A stretch of DNA of 64,000 bases from Streptomyces gardneri (GTDB lineage: Bacteria > Actinomycetota > Actinomycetes > Streptomycetales > Streptomycetaceae), in contig NZ_BJMN01000033.1 of NCBI RefSeq assembly GCF_006539185.1, forward strand, positions 58,568 through 122,567, given 5' to 3'. Below, piece by piece: positions 17,924-26,375 of the stretch; the first letter of the stretch is position 1, and every line of letters begins with the position of its first letter. The position numbers and the translations under genes were made by a program. The notes beneath the pieces were generated by a model. It was not told the origin of the DNA. It was given only the letters and a program-made list of their open reading frames with translations, and made no database searches.

Positions 17924-19141
17924 ATGGCAAGCCTCGCAGCACCCCGCACGGCCCCCGGTCCGGACTCACGCGCCACCACCCCCGGCGCGCACACCGCCTC
18001 CCCGACCATCTCCCCAGCCGCCTCCCCGGCCCGCTCCGTCCGTCACCTCGGACCCAACTGGTACGCCTCCGTCATGGGGACGGCCATCATCGCCAACGCG
18101 GGCGCAGCCCTCCCGGTGGACGTCCCCGGGCTCCGTACCGTCTGCGCGGCGATCTGGGCCCTGTCGCTCGCGATGCTGCTCGTTCTCGTCTCCGCCCGGA
18201 CGCTGCACTGGATCCACCACCGCGACCAGGCTCGCGCCCATCTCATGGACCCCGCCATGGCGCCGTTCTACGGCTGCCTCTCGATGGCCCTGCTCGCCGT
18301 GGGCGGTGGCGCGATGATCGTGGGCCAGGACTGGATAGGGCTCCCCGCGGCCGTGGCGCTCGACACCGTCCTGTTCACCGCGGGCACGGCGATCGGTCTG
18401 GCGGCGGCCGTGGCCGTCCCGTACCTCATGGTGGTGCACCACCGGATCGAGAGCGCGTCCCCGGTGTGGCTGCTGCCGGTCGTCGCCCCCATGGTCTCCG
18501 CCGCGCTCGGCCCGCTGCTCGTGCCCCACCTGCCCGCCGGGCAGGCCCAGCAGACGCTGCTCGTCGCCTGCTACGCGATGTTCGGGCTCAGCCTGCTCGC
18601 CACCCTGGTCATGCTGCCGCTGGTCTTCGGCCGGCTCGTGACCGGTGGCCCGCTGCCGCTGGCGCTCACCCCCACGCTCTTCCTGGTCCTCGGCCCGCTG
18701 GGCCAGTCGACGACCGCCGCGAACAAGTTCGCCGACGTGGCCCCGGGCGTGCTGCCCGCCCCGTACGCACACGGTTTCGCCGCCTTCGCCGTCCTCTACG
18801 GGGTGCCCGTGATGGGCTTCGCCCTGCTGTGGCTGGCGCTCGCCGGGGCGATGGTGCTGCGGGCGCGGCGGCGGGGCATGGGCTTCGCGATGACGTTCTG
18901 GGCGTTCACCTTCCCGGTCGGGACCTGCGTGACCGGCGCCGAGGGGCTCGCCGCGCACACCGGTCTGGCCGCCTTCCGGTGGCTCGCCGTCGGCCTGTAC
19001 GTGTTCCTCGTGGCGGCCTGGCTGGTGGCCGGTTTCCACACGGTGCGCGGGCTGCTCAGCGGCGCGCTGCTCGCAGGGCCCGGGTCAGCTCCCACGACAG
19101 TGCCCGCGGCGCCTCGGCCAGCGACGGCCCGTACCAGGTGA
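17924..19141 (+). CDS. TDT/SLAC1-family membrane transporter (TehA, sulfite or C4-dicarboxylate exporter-like)
   Basis: A 405-aa protein with about 10 hydrophobic segments. The entry RHLGPNWYASVMGTAIIANAG matches the TDT family, where the first helix begins with GPxWFxxxMGTGI. GQSTTAANKF and MTFWAFTFPVGT are also family features. The Pro/Ala/Ser-rich first 45 residues and the Ala/Pro/Thr-rich last 30 are probably disordered. Fungal and some bacterial relatives export sulfite; plant relatives are anion channels. The substrate is not fixed here. The last 86 nt overlap the end of the gene on the other strand. Confidence 0.85.
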   Translation: MASLAAPRTAPGPDSRATTPGAHTASPTISPAASPARSVRHLGPNWYASVMGTAIIANAGAALPVDVPGLRTVCAAIWALSLAMLLVLVSARTLHWIHHRDQARAHLMDPAMAPFYGCLSMALLAVGGGAMIVGQDWIGLPAAVALDTVLFTAGTAIGLAAAVAVPYLMVVHHRIESASPVWLLPVVAPMVSAALGPLLVPHLPAGQAQQTLLVACYAMFGLSLLATLVMLPLVFGRLVTGGPLPLALTPTLFLVLGPLGQSTTAANKFADVAPGVLPAPYAHGFAAFAVLYGVPVMGFALLWLALAGAMVLRARRRGMGFAMTFWAFTFPVGTCVTGAEGLAAHTGLAAFRWLAVGLYVFLVAAWLVAGFHTVRGLLSGALLAGPGSAPTTVPAAPRPATARTR

Positions 19142-19823
19142 GCAGTCGCCCGTCGACGAGGGCGGCGGCGGTCCCGGGGAAGGCCTCGGGGCCGTCGTTC
19201 GCCGTGAAGCGGTAGGGCTCGTCGGGCAGGACGAGGAGGTCGGGGGCGGTGGCGCGGAGCTCGTCGAGCGGGATCCGCGGGTAGCGCTCCGGATGGTCCT
19301 CGTAGGCGTTGCGGACGCCGAGGCGGGCGAGCAGGTCGCCCGCGAAGGTGTCGCTGCCGAGGACCATCCAGGGGCGGCGCCAGATCGGCACGACGGCGGT
19401 CGGCGGCCTGCCGTCCGGTGCGGGCTCCAGGGGCGTCACGGACTCCCAGGCGGCCTCGGCCTCGGTCAGCCAGCGCGGCCTGCGCGGGGCGCCGCAGGCG
19501 GCGAGGACCCGCTCCAGTTCCCGCAGGCCCTGGTCGAGGGTGCGGATCTCGGTGACGAGGACGTCGAGCCCGGCGGCCCGCAGGGCGGCGAGGTCCGGGG
19601 CGCGGTTCTCCTCCTCGTTGGCGAGGACGAGGTCGGGCCTGAGGGCGGTGATCGCGGCGACGTCGGGGTTCTTGGTGCCGCCGATCCGTGCGACGTCGAG
19701 GCCGGCGGGGTGGGTGCACCACTCCGTCGCGCCGACGAGGACGCCGGGCGCGGAGACGGCGACGGCCTCCGTCAGGGAGGGGACGAGGGAGACGACCCGC
19801 GGTCCCGCGCCGGCTGCCCTCAC
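19056..19823 (-). CDS. BtuF-like helical-backbone metal-receptor protein lacking a signal peptide
   Basis: A 255-aa protein with the fold of vitamin B12/iron-siderophore binding proteins. RVVSLVPSLTEAV at the start and RPDLVLANEEEN are characteristic of BtuF. There is no signal peptide or lipobox, since the first conserved strand begins at residue 9, so the product should stay in the cytoplasm unless a start was missed. The GTG start overlaps the stop of the XRE-cupin gene, and no ABC permease is nearby. It could be a cytosolic cobalamin- or metal-binding protein. The 3' end overlaps the convergent TDT gene. Confidence 0.8.
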   Translation of the reverse strand: MRAAGAGPRVVSLVPSLTEAVAVSAPGVLVGATEWCTHPAGLDVARIGGTKNPDVAAITALRPDLVLANEEENRAPDLAALRAAGLDVLVTEIRTLDQGLRELERVLAACGAPRRPRWLTEAEAAWESVTPLEPAPDGRPPTAVVPIWRRPWMVLGSDTFAGDLLARLGVRNAYEDHPERYPRIPLDELRATAPDLLVLPDEPYRFTANDGPEAFPGTAAALVDGRLLTWYGPSLAEAPRALSWELTRALRAARR

Positions 19824-20371
19824 TCCTCCTCGACCTCGACGTGGTCGGCGACGGCGACGACGAGGAGGCGGGTGCCGGGCTCGGTGGCCCGCCAGCGGTG
19901 CCGTACGCCTCCGGAGAGGTAGAGCGTGTCGCCGCGGCCCAGCCGGTGGGCGCGGCCCTCGGCCTCGACCTCGGCGGCGCCGTCGGCGACGTACAGCAAC
20001 TCGTCGTTCCGGTGCTGGAACTCACGGCCCGCGTCCTGCTCGCCGGTGAACTCCAGGGCGTGCAGCTGGTGGCGGCCGCGGACGAGCCCGCGGACGCCGG
20101 GGGGCAGCGCGGCGGACCGCTCGTCCGCCCGGACGACGTCGACGGTGCGGGAGGCCTCGGCGGCGGCGAGGAGCTCGCCGGCGCTGGTCTCCAGGGCCTC
20201 GGCGACGAGTTCGAGGGAGCGGCGGCTGGGGCGGGCGCGCTCGTTCTCGACCTGGCTGAGGAAGGGCACGGAGAGGCCGCTGCGGGAGGCGACGACGGCC
20301 AGGGTGAGCTGGAGCGCTCTACGGCGTCTCTTGACGGCCGCGCCCACGCGGGGTGCTTCCTTCTCGTCCAT
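19820..20371 (-). CDS. XRE-cupin transcriptional regulator
   Basis: A 183-aa protein. The N-terminal Cro/C1-type helix-turn-helix (about 10-66, TLAVVASRSGLSVPFLSQVENERARPSRRSLELVAEAL) is followed by a C-terminal cupin domain (about 105-175). The cupin includes HRNDELLYVADGAAEVEAEG and LGRGDTLYLSGGVRHRW. Such proteins sense small molecules through the cupin and often repress linked catabolic or transport genes. ATG 20371 follows GGAGGGAG. It overlaps the downstream BtuF-like gene by GTGA, so the two are made together. Confidence 0.88.
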   Translation of the reverse strand: MDEKEAPRVGAAVKRRRRALQLTLAVVASRSGLSVPFLSQVENERARPSRRSLELVAEALETSAGELLAAAEASRTVDVVRADERSAALPPGVRGLVRGRHQLHALEFTGEQDAGREFQHRNDELLYVADGAAEVEAEGRAHRLGRGDTLYLSGGVRHRWRATEPGTRLLVVAVADHVEVEEE

Positions 20372-20461
20372 GTCGGCTCCCTCCCTCGTCCCTCGTGCGT
20401 ATCCGTACCGGGCGGTTACCTGAACCTTACGCAGCTTTGGGGCGGGGTTTCGCGTCGTGAC

Positions 20462-20505
20462 GAAAAGGGGTGGTCGCCGAGCACATTCGGCGACCACCCC
20501 TTTTC
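20462..20505. terminator. Strong hairpin terminator after the glycine betaine transporter operon
   Basis: A perfect 19-bp stem closes a 6-nt loop; the arms begin GAAAAGGGGTGGTCGCC at 20462 and end GGCGACCACCCCTTTTC at 20505. The A and T runs flanking the stem let it work in both directions. It lies just beyond the stop of the permease-binding protein gene. Confidence 0.9.
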
Positions 20506-20525
20506 AGCCAGTGAACGAAGGCTTC

Positions 20526-22340
20526 CTACTGGGGGGCGAGTTTCTCCGCGAGGCCGGGGTTGCGGTCGAGCCAGACGCGGACGGCCTCCTGCTCCTTGCC
20601 CTTGCCGGTCTCCTGGATGACGGCTTCGAGGTCCGTGAGCTGCTTCTCGGTGAGCTCGAAGTTCTTCAGCCAGGCGCCGACCTCGGGATTGTCGGCGGCG
20701 AAGCCCTTGCGGGCGAGGGTGTGGACGCCGTCGCCCTTGCCCCAGGTGCCCTTGGGGTCGGTGAGCTTCTTCAGGTCGTGGGCCGAGTAGGCCCAGTGCG
20801 GGGACCAGAGGGTGACGACGACCGGCTCCTTGCGCTCGTACGCGCGCTTCAGCTCGGCCAGCATGCCGGGGGTGGAGCCGTCGACGACCTCGTACTCGCC
20901 CTCCAGGCCGTACTCCTTGAGGACCTTGTCCTTGAGGATGCCCATCATTCCGGCGCTGGGCTCGATGCCGACGATGCGGCCCTTGAACTGTCCCGCCTTG
21001 CCCTTGAGGTCGGCGAGCGAGTCGACGCCCTTCACGTACGAGGGGACGGCGAGCTCCAGGGAGGTGGGTCCGTACCAGGAGCCGAGGTCCTCCAGCTTGT
21101 TCCGGTACTTCTCCCAGTACTGGGCGTGGGTGACGGGGAGCCAGGCGTCGGTCTGGAAGTCGAGCTGCCCGCCGGCGAGGCCGGTGTAGAGGGCGCCGGC
21201 CTCCAGCTGCTTGGTGTCGACCTCGTAGCCGCGGCGCTCCAGGAGTTCCTTCCAGAGGTACGTGGAGGCGATGCCCTCGTCCCAGGGGATGTAGCCGATG
21301 CTGATCTTCTTGCCGTGGCCGCTGTTCGGGCCGGAGGCGGTGGTGGAGGTCGCGCCGCCGGCCCGGCCCAGGAAGCCCGTACCGCCGGCGACGAGGGCGA
21401 GCACGACGACGCCGACGAGGGCGGTGACGGGCTGCGGCCGGTGGGCCCAGAGCTTCGCCCCGGGCCGCTTGGCGCTCAGCGCGGCGCGCGCCTTGGCGGC
21501 GGCGCGGCGGCCCAGCGGGGAGACCTGGCGGCCGAGGGCGCCGGTCATCCGGTCCAGGTACATGGCGAGGACGACGATGGAGACGCCGGCCTCGAAGCCG
21601 AGGCCGATGTCGACGTTGCCGATGGCGCGGTAGACCGCGCCGCCGAGGCCGCCGCCGCCGACCATGCCGGCGATGACGACCATGGACAGGCCGAGCATGA
21701 TGACCTGGTTGACGCCCGCCATGATCGTCGGCAGGGCGAGCGGGAGCTGCACGCGCAGGAGGGTGTCGCGCGGGGTGGTGCCGAAGGCCTCCGCGGCCTC
21801 GACGAGTTCGCCGTCGACCTGGCGGATGCCGAGTTCGGTCATCCGGACGCCCGGGGGCAGCGCGAAGACGATGGTGGCGATGATGCCGGGGACGACTCCG
21901 ACCCCGAAGAAGATGATGCCGGGGATGAGGTAGACCATCGCCGGCATGGTCTGCATGAAGTCGAGGACGGGCCGCAGGACGGCGCTGACCGTCTGGGAGC
22001 GGGCCGCCCAGATGCCGAGCGGGACGGCGATCACCAGGGTGACGAGGGTGGCGACGAGGACGAGGGAGAGCGTCGCCATCGCCTCGTCCCACAGCTGCAC
22101 CGAGTCGACGAGCGCGAAGCCCGCGAAGGCGAGGACGCCGGCGGCGAGGCCGCGCAGCCACCAGGCGACGACGGCGAGGATGCCGGCGAAGATCAGCGGC
22201 TGGGGTGCGGACAGGACGGCGTCGATGCCGTCGTAGAGGCCGGTGACGCCGGTGCTGACGGCATCGAAGAACCAGGAGAGGTGGGCCTGGAGCCAGTCGA
22301 CGGAGCTGTCGGTCCATTCACCGAGGGGGAGCCTAGGCAC
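20526..22340 (-). CDS. Glycine betaine/proline-type ABC transporter, fused permease and substrate-binding protein
   Basis: A 604-aa fusion. Residues 1 to about 290 form the permease with about seven membrane segments. The EAA-like cytoplasmic loop is EAAEAFGTTPRDTLLRVQLPLALP. One more hydrophobic helix at about 302-325 leads to the extracellular OpuAC-type binding domain (about 345-604). There, IGYIPWDEGIASTYLWKELL and QLDFQTDAWLPVTH match glycine betaine-binding proteins, and several Trp residues could make the aromatic cage for the quaternary amine. The GTG start overlaps the ATPase gene by 8 nt. It serves compatible-solute uptake. Confidence 0.9.
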   Translation of the reverse strand: MPRLPLGEWTDSSVDWLQAHLSWFFDAVSTGVTGLYDGIDAVLSAPQPLIFAGILAVVAWWLRGLAAGVLAFAGFALVDSVQLWDEAMATLSLVLVATLVTLVIAVPLGIWAARSQTVSAVLRPVLDFMQTMPAMVYLIPGIIFFGVGVVPGIIATIVFALPPGVRMTELGIRQVDGELVEAAEAFGTTPRDTLLRVQLPLALPTIMAGVNQVIMLGLSMVVIAGMVGGGGLGGAVYRAIGNVDIGLGFEAGVSIVVLAMYLDRMTGALGRQVSPLGRRAAAKARAALSAKRPGAKLWAHRPQPVTALVGVVVLALVAGGTGFLGRAGGATSTTASGPNSGHGKKISIGYIPWDEGIASTYLWKELLERRGYEVDTKQLEAGALYTGLAGGQLDFQTDAWLPVTHAQYWEKYRNKLEDLGSWYGPTSLELAVPSYVKGVDSLADLKGKAGQFKGRIVGIEPSAGMMGILKDKVLKEYGLEGEYEVVDGSTPGMLAELKRAYERKEPVVVTLWSPHWAYSAHDLKKLTDPKGTWGKGDGVHTLARKGFAADNPEVGAWLKNFELTEKQLTDLEAVIQETGKGKEQEAVRVWLDRNPGLAEKLAPQ

Positions 22341-23385
22341 GGGCCGTCACCTCCTCGCTCGCGAGCCCGCCCATGACGGCGAGGAGCCGTTCCGTCGGTA
22401 CGACTCCGAGGACGGAGCCGTCGGAGTCCTGGACGGTCACGGGGTGCGGGGCCAGGGCGGCGACGGCGCACAGGTCGGCGACGAGGGTGTCGGGTCCGAC
22501 GGCCCGGCAGGCGCAGCCCTCGGGGCAGTCGGCCGGGACGGCGCCGTCGGTCATGACGGCGGCGGCGGTGAGGACGCGGGAGCGGTCGACGTCCTGGATG
22601 AAGGAGGCGACGTAGTCGTCGGCGGGGCGGACGAGGATGTCCTCGGCGGTGCCGAGCTGGACGATCCGGCCGTCGCGCATGACGGCGATGCGGTCGCCGA
22701 GGCGCATGGCCTCGTTGAGGTCGTGGGTGATGAAGACGATGGTCTTCTTCAGCCGCTGCTGGAGCACGAGGAGCTGGTCCTGCATGTCGCGGCGGATGAG
22801 CGGGTCGAGCGCGCTGAAGGACTCGTCCATGAGGAGCAGGTCGGCGTCGGTGGCGAGGGCGCGGGCGAGGCCGACGCGCTGCTGCATGCCGCCGGAGAGC
22901 TCGTCGGGCCAGGACTTCTCCCAGCCGGCGAGCCCGCACAGTTCGAGGGCCTCGGCGGCGCGGGTCTCGCGCTCGGCGCGCGGGACGCCCTGGACCTCCA
23001 GGCCGTAGGCGGCGTTCTCGAGAACGTTTCGGTGCGGGAAGAGCGCGAAGTGCTGGAAGACCATGCTGATCTTGGTGGCCCGGACGGCGCGCAGCTCGCG
23101 GGGGGAGAGCGCGGTGAGGTCGCGGCCGTCGAAGAGGACCCGTCCCGCGGTGGGTTCGAGCAGGCCGTTGAGCATGCGGAGAAGGGTGGACTTCCCGGAT
23201 CCGGACAGGCCCATCACGACGAAGATCTGACCGGGTTCGACGACGAAGCCGGCGTCGACGACAGCGGCCGTCGTCCCTTCGGCGCGCAGTTCGTCGCGGT
23301 CGGCGCCGTCGGCGAGGCGCCGGACGGCTTCATCGGTTCGTCTGCCGAACACCTTGTAGAGGTGATCGGCCTGGAGCCTGGACAC
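22333..23385 (-). CDS. Glycine betaine/proline-type ABC transporter ATP-binding protein
   Basis: A 350-aa ATPase. GTG 23385 follows GAGG at good spacing and begins VSRLQADHLYKVFG, the conserved entry of OpuAA/ProV proteins. Walker A is GLSGSGKST (59-67), the signature is LSGGMQQR (164-171), Walker B is LLLMDE, and ITHDLNEAM follows. The C-terminal regulatory part, which in OpuAA forms CBS domains that sense ionic strength, is shortened. It contains an unusual Cys cluster, C287-x3-C291-x-C293. A GTG-N6-GNCAC site lies about 175 bp upstream. Confidence 0.92.
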   Translation of the reverse strand: MSRLQADHLYKVFGRRTDEAVRRLADGADRDELRAEGTTAAVVDAGFVVEPGQIFVVMGLSGSGKSTLLRMLNGLLEPTAGRVLFDGRDLTALSPRELRAVRATKISMVFQHFALFPHRNVLENAAYGLEVQGVPRAERETRAAEALELCGLAGWEKSWPDELSGGMQQRVGLARALATDADLLLMDESFSALDPLIRRDMQDQLLVLQQRLKKTIVFITHDLNEAMRLGDRIAVMRDGRIVQLGTAEDILVRPADDYVASFIQDVDRSRVLTAAAVMTDGAVPADCPEGCACRAVGPDTLVADLCAVAALAPHPVTVQDSDGSVLGVVPTERLLAVMGGLASEEVTARA

Positions 23386-23558
23386 ATAGACCTCACGAGT
23401 AGCAACGAGAACGGCCCGCCACCCCCGCGCGGCCGGGCCGTGGAGCGGGCGGGATCGGCCCGCGGCCCGTCGCGTGCGGGGATTCTCGCTGTCGAATCCC
23501 GCACCGGGTTCCGCTCCGGGCTCGCGCCTGCCCGGCTTCACAGAGTGCAAACGCAAAG

Positions 23559-23572
23559 GTGACGGGGGTCAC
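23559..23572. promoter_or_regulatory. Candidate Crp site upstream of the glycine betaine transporter
   Basis: GTGACGGGGGTCAC fits the S. coelicolor Crp consensus GTG-N6-GNCAC and is an inverted repeat of GTGAC/GTCAC. It lies in the 303-bp divergent gap between the transporter operon and the exonuclease gene. Nothing else stands out in that gap. Confidence 0.4.
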
Positions 23573-23688
23573 TCCGGACCCTGGGCCGCCGCCCGCGGAG
23601 CCCCCTGGCGTGCGGCAGGTCCGTGCTTCTGTCGTTGGCGTGGTGCATGTCCGCGGCTCTGTCGGTGGTGTGCGGCATGATCGGGCGG

Positions 23689-24609
23689 GTGACCCGACGT
23701 TTGATGCTCCTCGACACCGCCAGCCTGTACTTCCGCGCCTACTTCGGTGTGCCGGACTCGGTCCGCGCGCCGGACGGCACTCCGGTGAACGCCGTCCGCG
23801 GGCTCCTCGACTTCATCACCCGGCTCGTCCAGGACCACCGCCCCGACGAGCTCGTGGCCTGCTGGGACGAGGACTGGCGGCCGCAGTGGCGGGTGGACCT
23901 GATCCCCTCGTACAAGGCGCACCGGGTGGTCGTCGAGACGGAGACCGGCCCGGACGTGGAGGAGGTCCCCGACACGCTCTCCCCGCAGGTGCCGGTGATC
24001 GAGGAGGTCCTCGCGGCGCTCGGGATCGCCCGGGTCGGGTCCGCGGGGTACGAGGCGGACGACGTCATCGGGACGCTCGCGGGGCGCGCCGCCGGGCCGG
24101 TGGACATCGTCACGGGCGACCGGGACCTGTTCCAGCTGGTCGACGACGCGCGCGGGGTGCGCGTGCTGTACCCCCGCAAGGGCGTCGGCGACTGCGACCT
24201 GGTGGACGACGAGCTGATCCGTACGAAGTACGGCGTGCGCCCCGACCAGTACGCGGACTTCGCGGCGCTGCGCGGGGACGCGAGCGACGGGCTGCCCGGG
24301 GTGAAGGGCATCGGCGAGAAGACGGCCGCGCAGCTGATCACGGAGTACGGGGATCTGGCGGGGGTCCGGGCGGCGGCCGAGGACCGGACGTCGAAGCTGA
24401 CGCCGGCGAAGCGGCGCGGCATCGTGGAGGCGGCCGCGTACCTGGACGTGGCGCCGACGGTGGTGCGGGTCGCCGGAGACGTACCGCTGCCGGAGTTCGA
24501 CCCGGCCCTACCGACAGTGCCCCGGGACCCTGCGGCGCTGGACGCGCTGGTGAAGCGGTGGGGTCTGGGCGGGGCGGTGGGGCGCCTGCTGCCCGTACTG
24601 GCACGCTGA
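23689..24609 (+). CDS. 5'-3' exonuclease (FEN-like, PolA N-domain type)
   Basis: A 306-aa stand-alone 5'-nuclease. LLDTASLYFRAYFGVP carries the first metal-binding Asp. CWDEDWRPQWRVDLIPSYKAHR and AGYEADDVIGTLA hold further acidic residues, and VTGDRDLFQLV is the second metal cluster. GDASDGLPGVKGIGEKTAAQLI is the helix-hairpin-helix of the H3TH domain. It would trim 5' flaps or RNA primers. GTG 23689 gives the usual family length; ATG 23677 is an alternative. Confidence 0.9.
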   Translation: MTRRLMLLDTASLYFRAYFGVPDSVRAPDGTPVNAVRGLLDFITRLVQDHRPDELVACWDEDWRPQWRVDLIPSYKAHRVVVETETGPDVEEVPDTLSPQVPVIEEVLAALGIARVGSAGYEADDVIGTLAGRAAGPVDIVTGDRDLFQLVDDARGVRVLYPRKGVGDCDLVDDELIRTKYGVRPDQYADFAALRGDASDGLPGVKGIGEKTAAQLITEYGDLAGVRAAAEDRTSKLTPAKRRGIVEAAAYLDVAPTVVRVAGDVPLPEFDPALPTVPRDPAALDALVKRWGLGGAVGRLLPVLAR

Positions 24610-24651
24610 TCACCTTGATCCACCCTGGGCGGCAGCGCGGCGGGATGCTAG

Positions 24652-24667
24652 CTTAGGCATACCTAAG
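24652..24667. promoter_or_regulatory. Iron box (DmdR/IdeR site) before the siderophore-interacting protein gene
   Basis: CTTAGGCATACCTAAG is a 6-4-6 palindrome. The wider sequence CTAGCTTAGGCATACCTAA matches the actinobacterial iron box TTAGGTTAGGCTCACCTAA at 15 of 19 positions. It lies 24 bp before the start codon, so iron-loaded DmdR1 would repress the gene. Confidence 0.85.
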
Positions 24668-24691
24668 TTCGTACAGTCAGGAGAGCCCCTC

Positions 24692-25528
24692 GTGGCAGAG
24701 CAGCCGGCCCGCAAGGCACCCAAGGCCACCGAAGCGCGCGTGGTGCGCACCGAGCGGATCACGCCGCACATGGTGCGGGTCGTCCTGGGCGGCCCCGGAC
24801 TCGACGCCTTCGAGGCCGGCGAGTTCACCGACCACTATGTGAAGCTGCTGTTCGCCCCCGAGGGGGTCGCCTACCCCGAGCCGTTCGACATGGAGCGGAT
24901 CCGGGAGGAGTTCCCCCGGGAGCAGTGGCCGACGACGCGGACGTACACGGTGCGCGCCTGGGACCCGGTCCACCGCGAGCTGACCGTCGACTTCGTGGTC
25001 CACGGCGACGAGGGCCTCGCGGGCCCCTGGGCGGCGCGGGCGCAGGCGGGCGACACCGTGCGCTTCCTCGGCCCCGGCGGCGGCTACACACCGGACCCGG
25101 CGGCGGACTGGCACCTGCTCGCGGGTGACGAGAGCGCCCTGCCGGCCATCGCGGTGGCGCTGGAGCGACTGCCCTCGGGCGCGCGGGTGCACGCCTTCGT
25201 GGAGGTCTCGGACGCCGCGGAGGAGCAGAAGTTCGCGACGGCGGCGGGCGTGGACGTCACCTGGCTGCACCGGGGCGACCGCCCGGCGGGCGAGGCCGTC
25301 GTCGAGGCCGTGAAGGCGCTGGACTTCCCGGCGGGCGACGTGCACGCCTTCGTCCACGGCGAGGCGGGCTTCGTGAAGGACCTCCGCCGGCACCTGCGGA
25401 TGGACCGCGGGGTGACGCGCGAGCGGCTGTCGATCTCGGGGTACTGGCGCCTGGGGAAGACGGACGAGGCGTGGCGCGCGATCAAGCGCGAGTGGAACGA
25501 CCAGGTGGAGCGCGAGCAGGAGAACTGA
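24692..25528 (+). CDS. Siderophore-interacting protein (FAD-dependent ferric-siderophore reductase)
   Basis: A 278-aa protein of the ViuB/SIP family. The FAD-binding barrel carries TTRTYTVRAWD, the RxYT motif that contacts the flavin. LLAGDESALPAIAVALERLP begins the NAD(P)H-binding half. GEAGFVKDLRRHLR and SISGYWRLGKTDEAWR are the conserved C-terminal SIP motifs. It reduces iron from imported ferric siderophores in the cytoplasm. A GTG start follows GGAGAG, and an iron box lies just upstream, so it is induced in iron limitation. It is single-gene, with a terminator directly after it. Confidence 0.93.
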   Translation: MAEQPARKAPKATEARVVRTERITPHMVRVVLGGPGLDAFEAGEFTDHYVKLLFAPEGVAYPEPFDMERIREEFPREQWPTTRTYTVRAWDPVHRELTVDFVVHGDEGLAGPWAARAQAGDTVRFLGPGGGYTPDPAADWHLLAGDESALPAIAVALERLPSGARVHAFVEVSDAAEEQKFATAAGVDVTWLHRGDRPAGEAVVEAVKALDFPAGDVHAFVHGEAGFVKDLRRHLRMDRGVTRERLSISGYWRLGKTDEAWRAIKREWNDQVEREQEN

Positions 25529-25541
25529 CGCTCCGAGCATG

Positions 25542-25580
25542 CGAGAGGGGGGTGGGGCCGAGGGCCCCACCCCCCTCTCG
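25542..25580. terminator. Hairpin terminator between the convergent SIP and MerR genes
   Basis: A perfect 18-bp stem, CGAGAGGGGGGTGGGGCC against GGCCCCACCCCCCTCTCG, with a GAG loop. Confidence 0.9.
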
Positions 25581-25615
25581 ACATCACTCACCTCACGACG
25601 TCACGTCACCTCACG

Positions 25616-26257
25616 TCATTCCCTGTCGGCCGGCCCGCCGAAGACGCGGTTCGAGGCGTCCACGTGCGCCAGCCGCCGCAGCGCCGCGAAGATCGCGTCG
25701 CCGAGCACCGTGCCGACCACCGCGCTCTCGACGAGCGCCTCTCGCGCCACGTGATGTGCCACGTAGTCCATGTCCGCCCGCGCCACCTTCTCCGCCGCGT
25801 CCGCGTAGGCGTCGAGGATCTCGACGAACCCGCCGTGGCCGACGTCGTCGAGCGCGGCGAGGGCCGCCGCCAGCGCCTCCCCCGCCGGGTTCTCCGGATA
25901 GGCGTGCCAGCCACGCGCGGCGACGAGCTCCGCGACGCTCTTCCGCGCCTCCTCGATCACGGTGTCCGGCTCACGTTCGTAGCGAGGCACCAGCCGGTTC
26001 GCCGTGACGCCCAACACCTTGTGCATCGACCGCTCGGGGTCCTCGACCGCCACGATCACGTCACGGATCGCCGCGACCGACATGCCGCCCACGTCGAGGA
26101 GCGCCCGGATCAGCCGGAGGCGCTGGACGTGCGTCTCCCCGTACGAGGCCTGGTTCGGGCTCGTCAACTCTCCGGCCGGCAGCAGCCCTTCCCGTACGTA
26201 GAACTTGATCGTCGGTACGGACACTCCGGTCCTGCGACTCAACTCTCCGATGCGCAC
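25616..26257 (-). CDS. MerR-family transcriptional regulator
   Basis: A 213-aa regulator starting at GTG 26257 after AAAGGTG. The N-terminal MerR helix-turn-helix includes VRIGELSRRTGVSVPTIKFYVREGLLPAG and SYGETHVQRLRLIRALLDVGGMSVAAI. A long C-terminal region (about 95-213) lacks clustered Cys, so metal sensing is unlikely. It is helical and rich in Ala, Glu and Val, and could bind a small hydrophobic ligand as TipA or BmrR types do. It is divergent from the two membrane-protein genes, and the gap holds four GATAG/CTATC half-sites. Confidence 0.9.
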   Translation of the reverse strand: MRIGELSRRTGVSVPTIKFYVREGLLPAGELTSPNQASYGETHVQRLRLIRALLDVGGMSVAAIRDVIVAVEDPERSMHKVLGVTANRLVPRYEREPDTVIEEARKSVAELVAARGWHAYPENPAGEALAAALAALDDVGHGGFVEILDAYADAAEKVARADMDYVAHHVAREALVESAVVGTVLGDAIFAALRRLAHVDASNRVFGGPADRE

Positions 26258-26312
26258 CGCGTGTTCACCTTTCCGGCCTTCAACGGCCTTGCCGACCGAC
26301 ACCCCCATCATA

Positions 26313-26350
26313 GATAGTGGCGCTATCAGATAGCGGCAAGTGCCACTATC
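26313..26350. promoter_or_regulatory. Nested inverted-repeat operator for the MerR regulator
   Basis: Four half-sites of alternating orientation: GATAG (26313), CTATC (26323), GATAG (26329) and CTATC (26346). The outer arms extend to GATAGTGGC and GCCACTATC, and the inner ones form GCTATC-A-GATAGC. The AT-rich cluster stands out from its surroundings and covers the divergent promoter, ending 25 bp before the membrane gene. Confidence 0.75.
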
Positions 26351-26375
26351 CATACTTTCCCACGGGGGGATCGCT

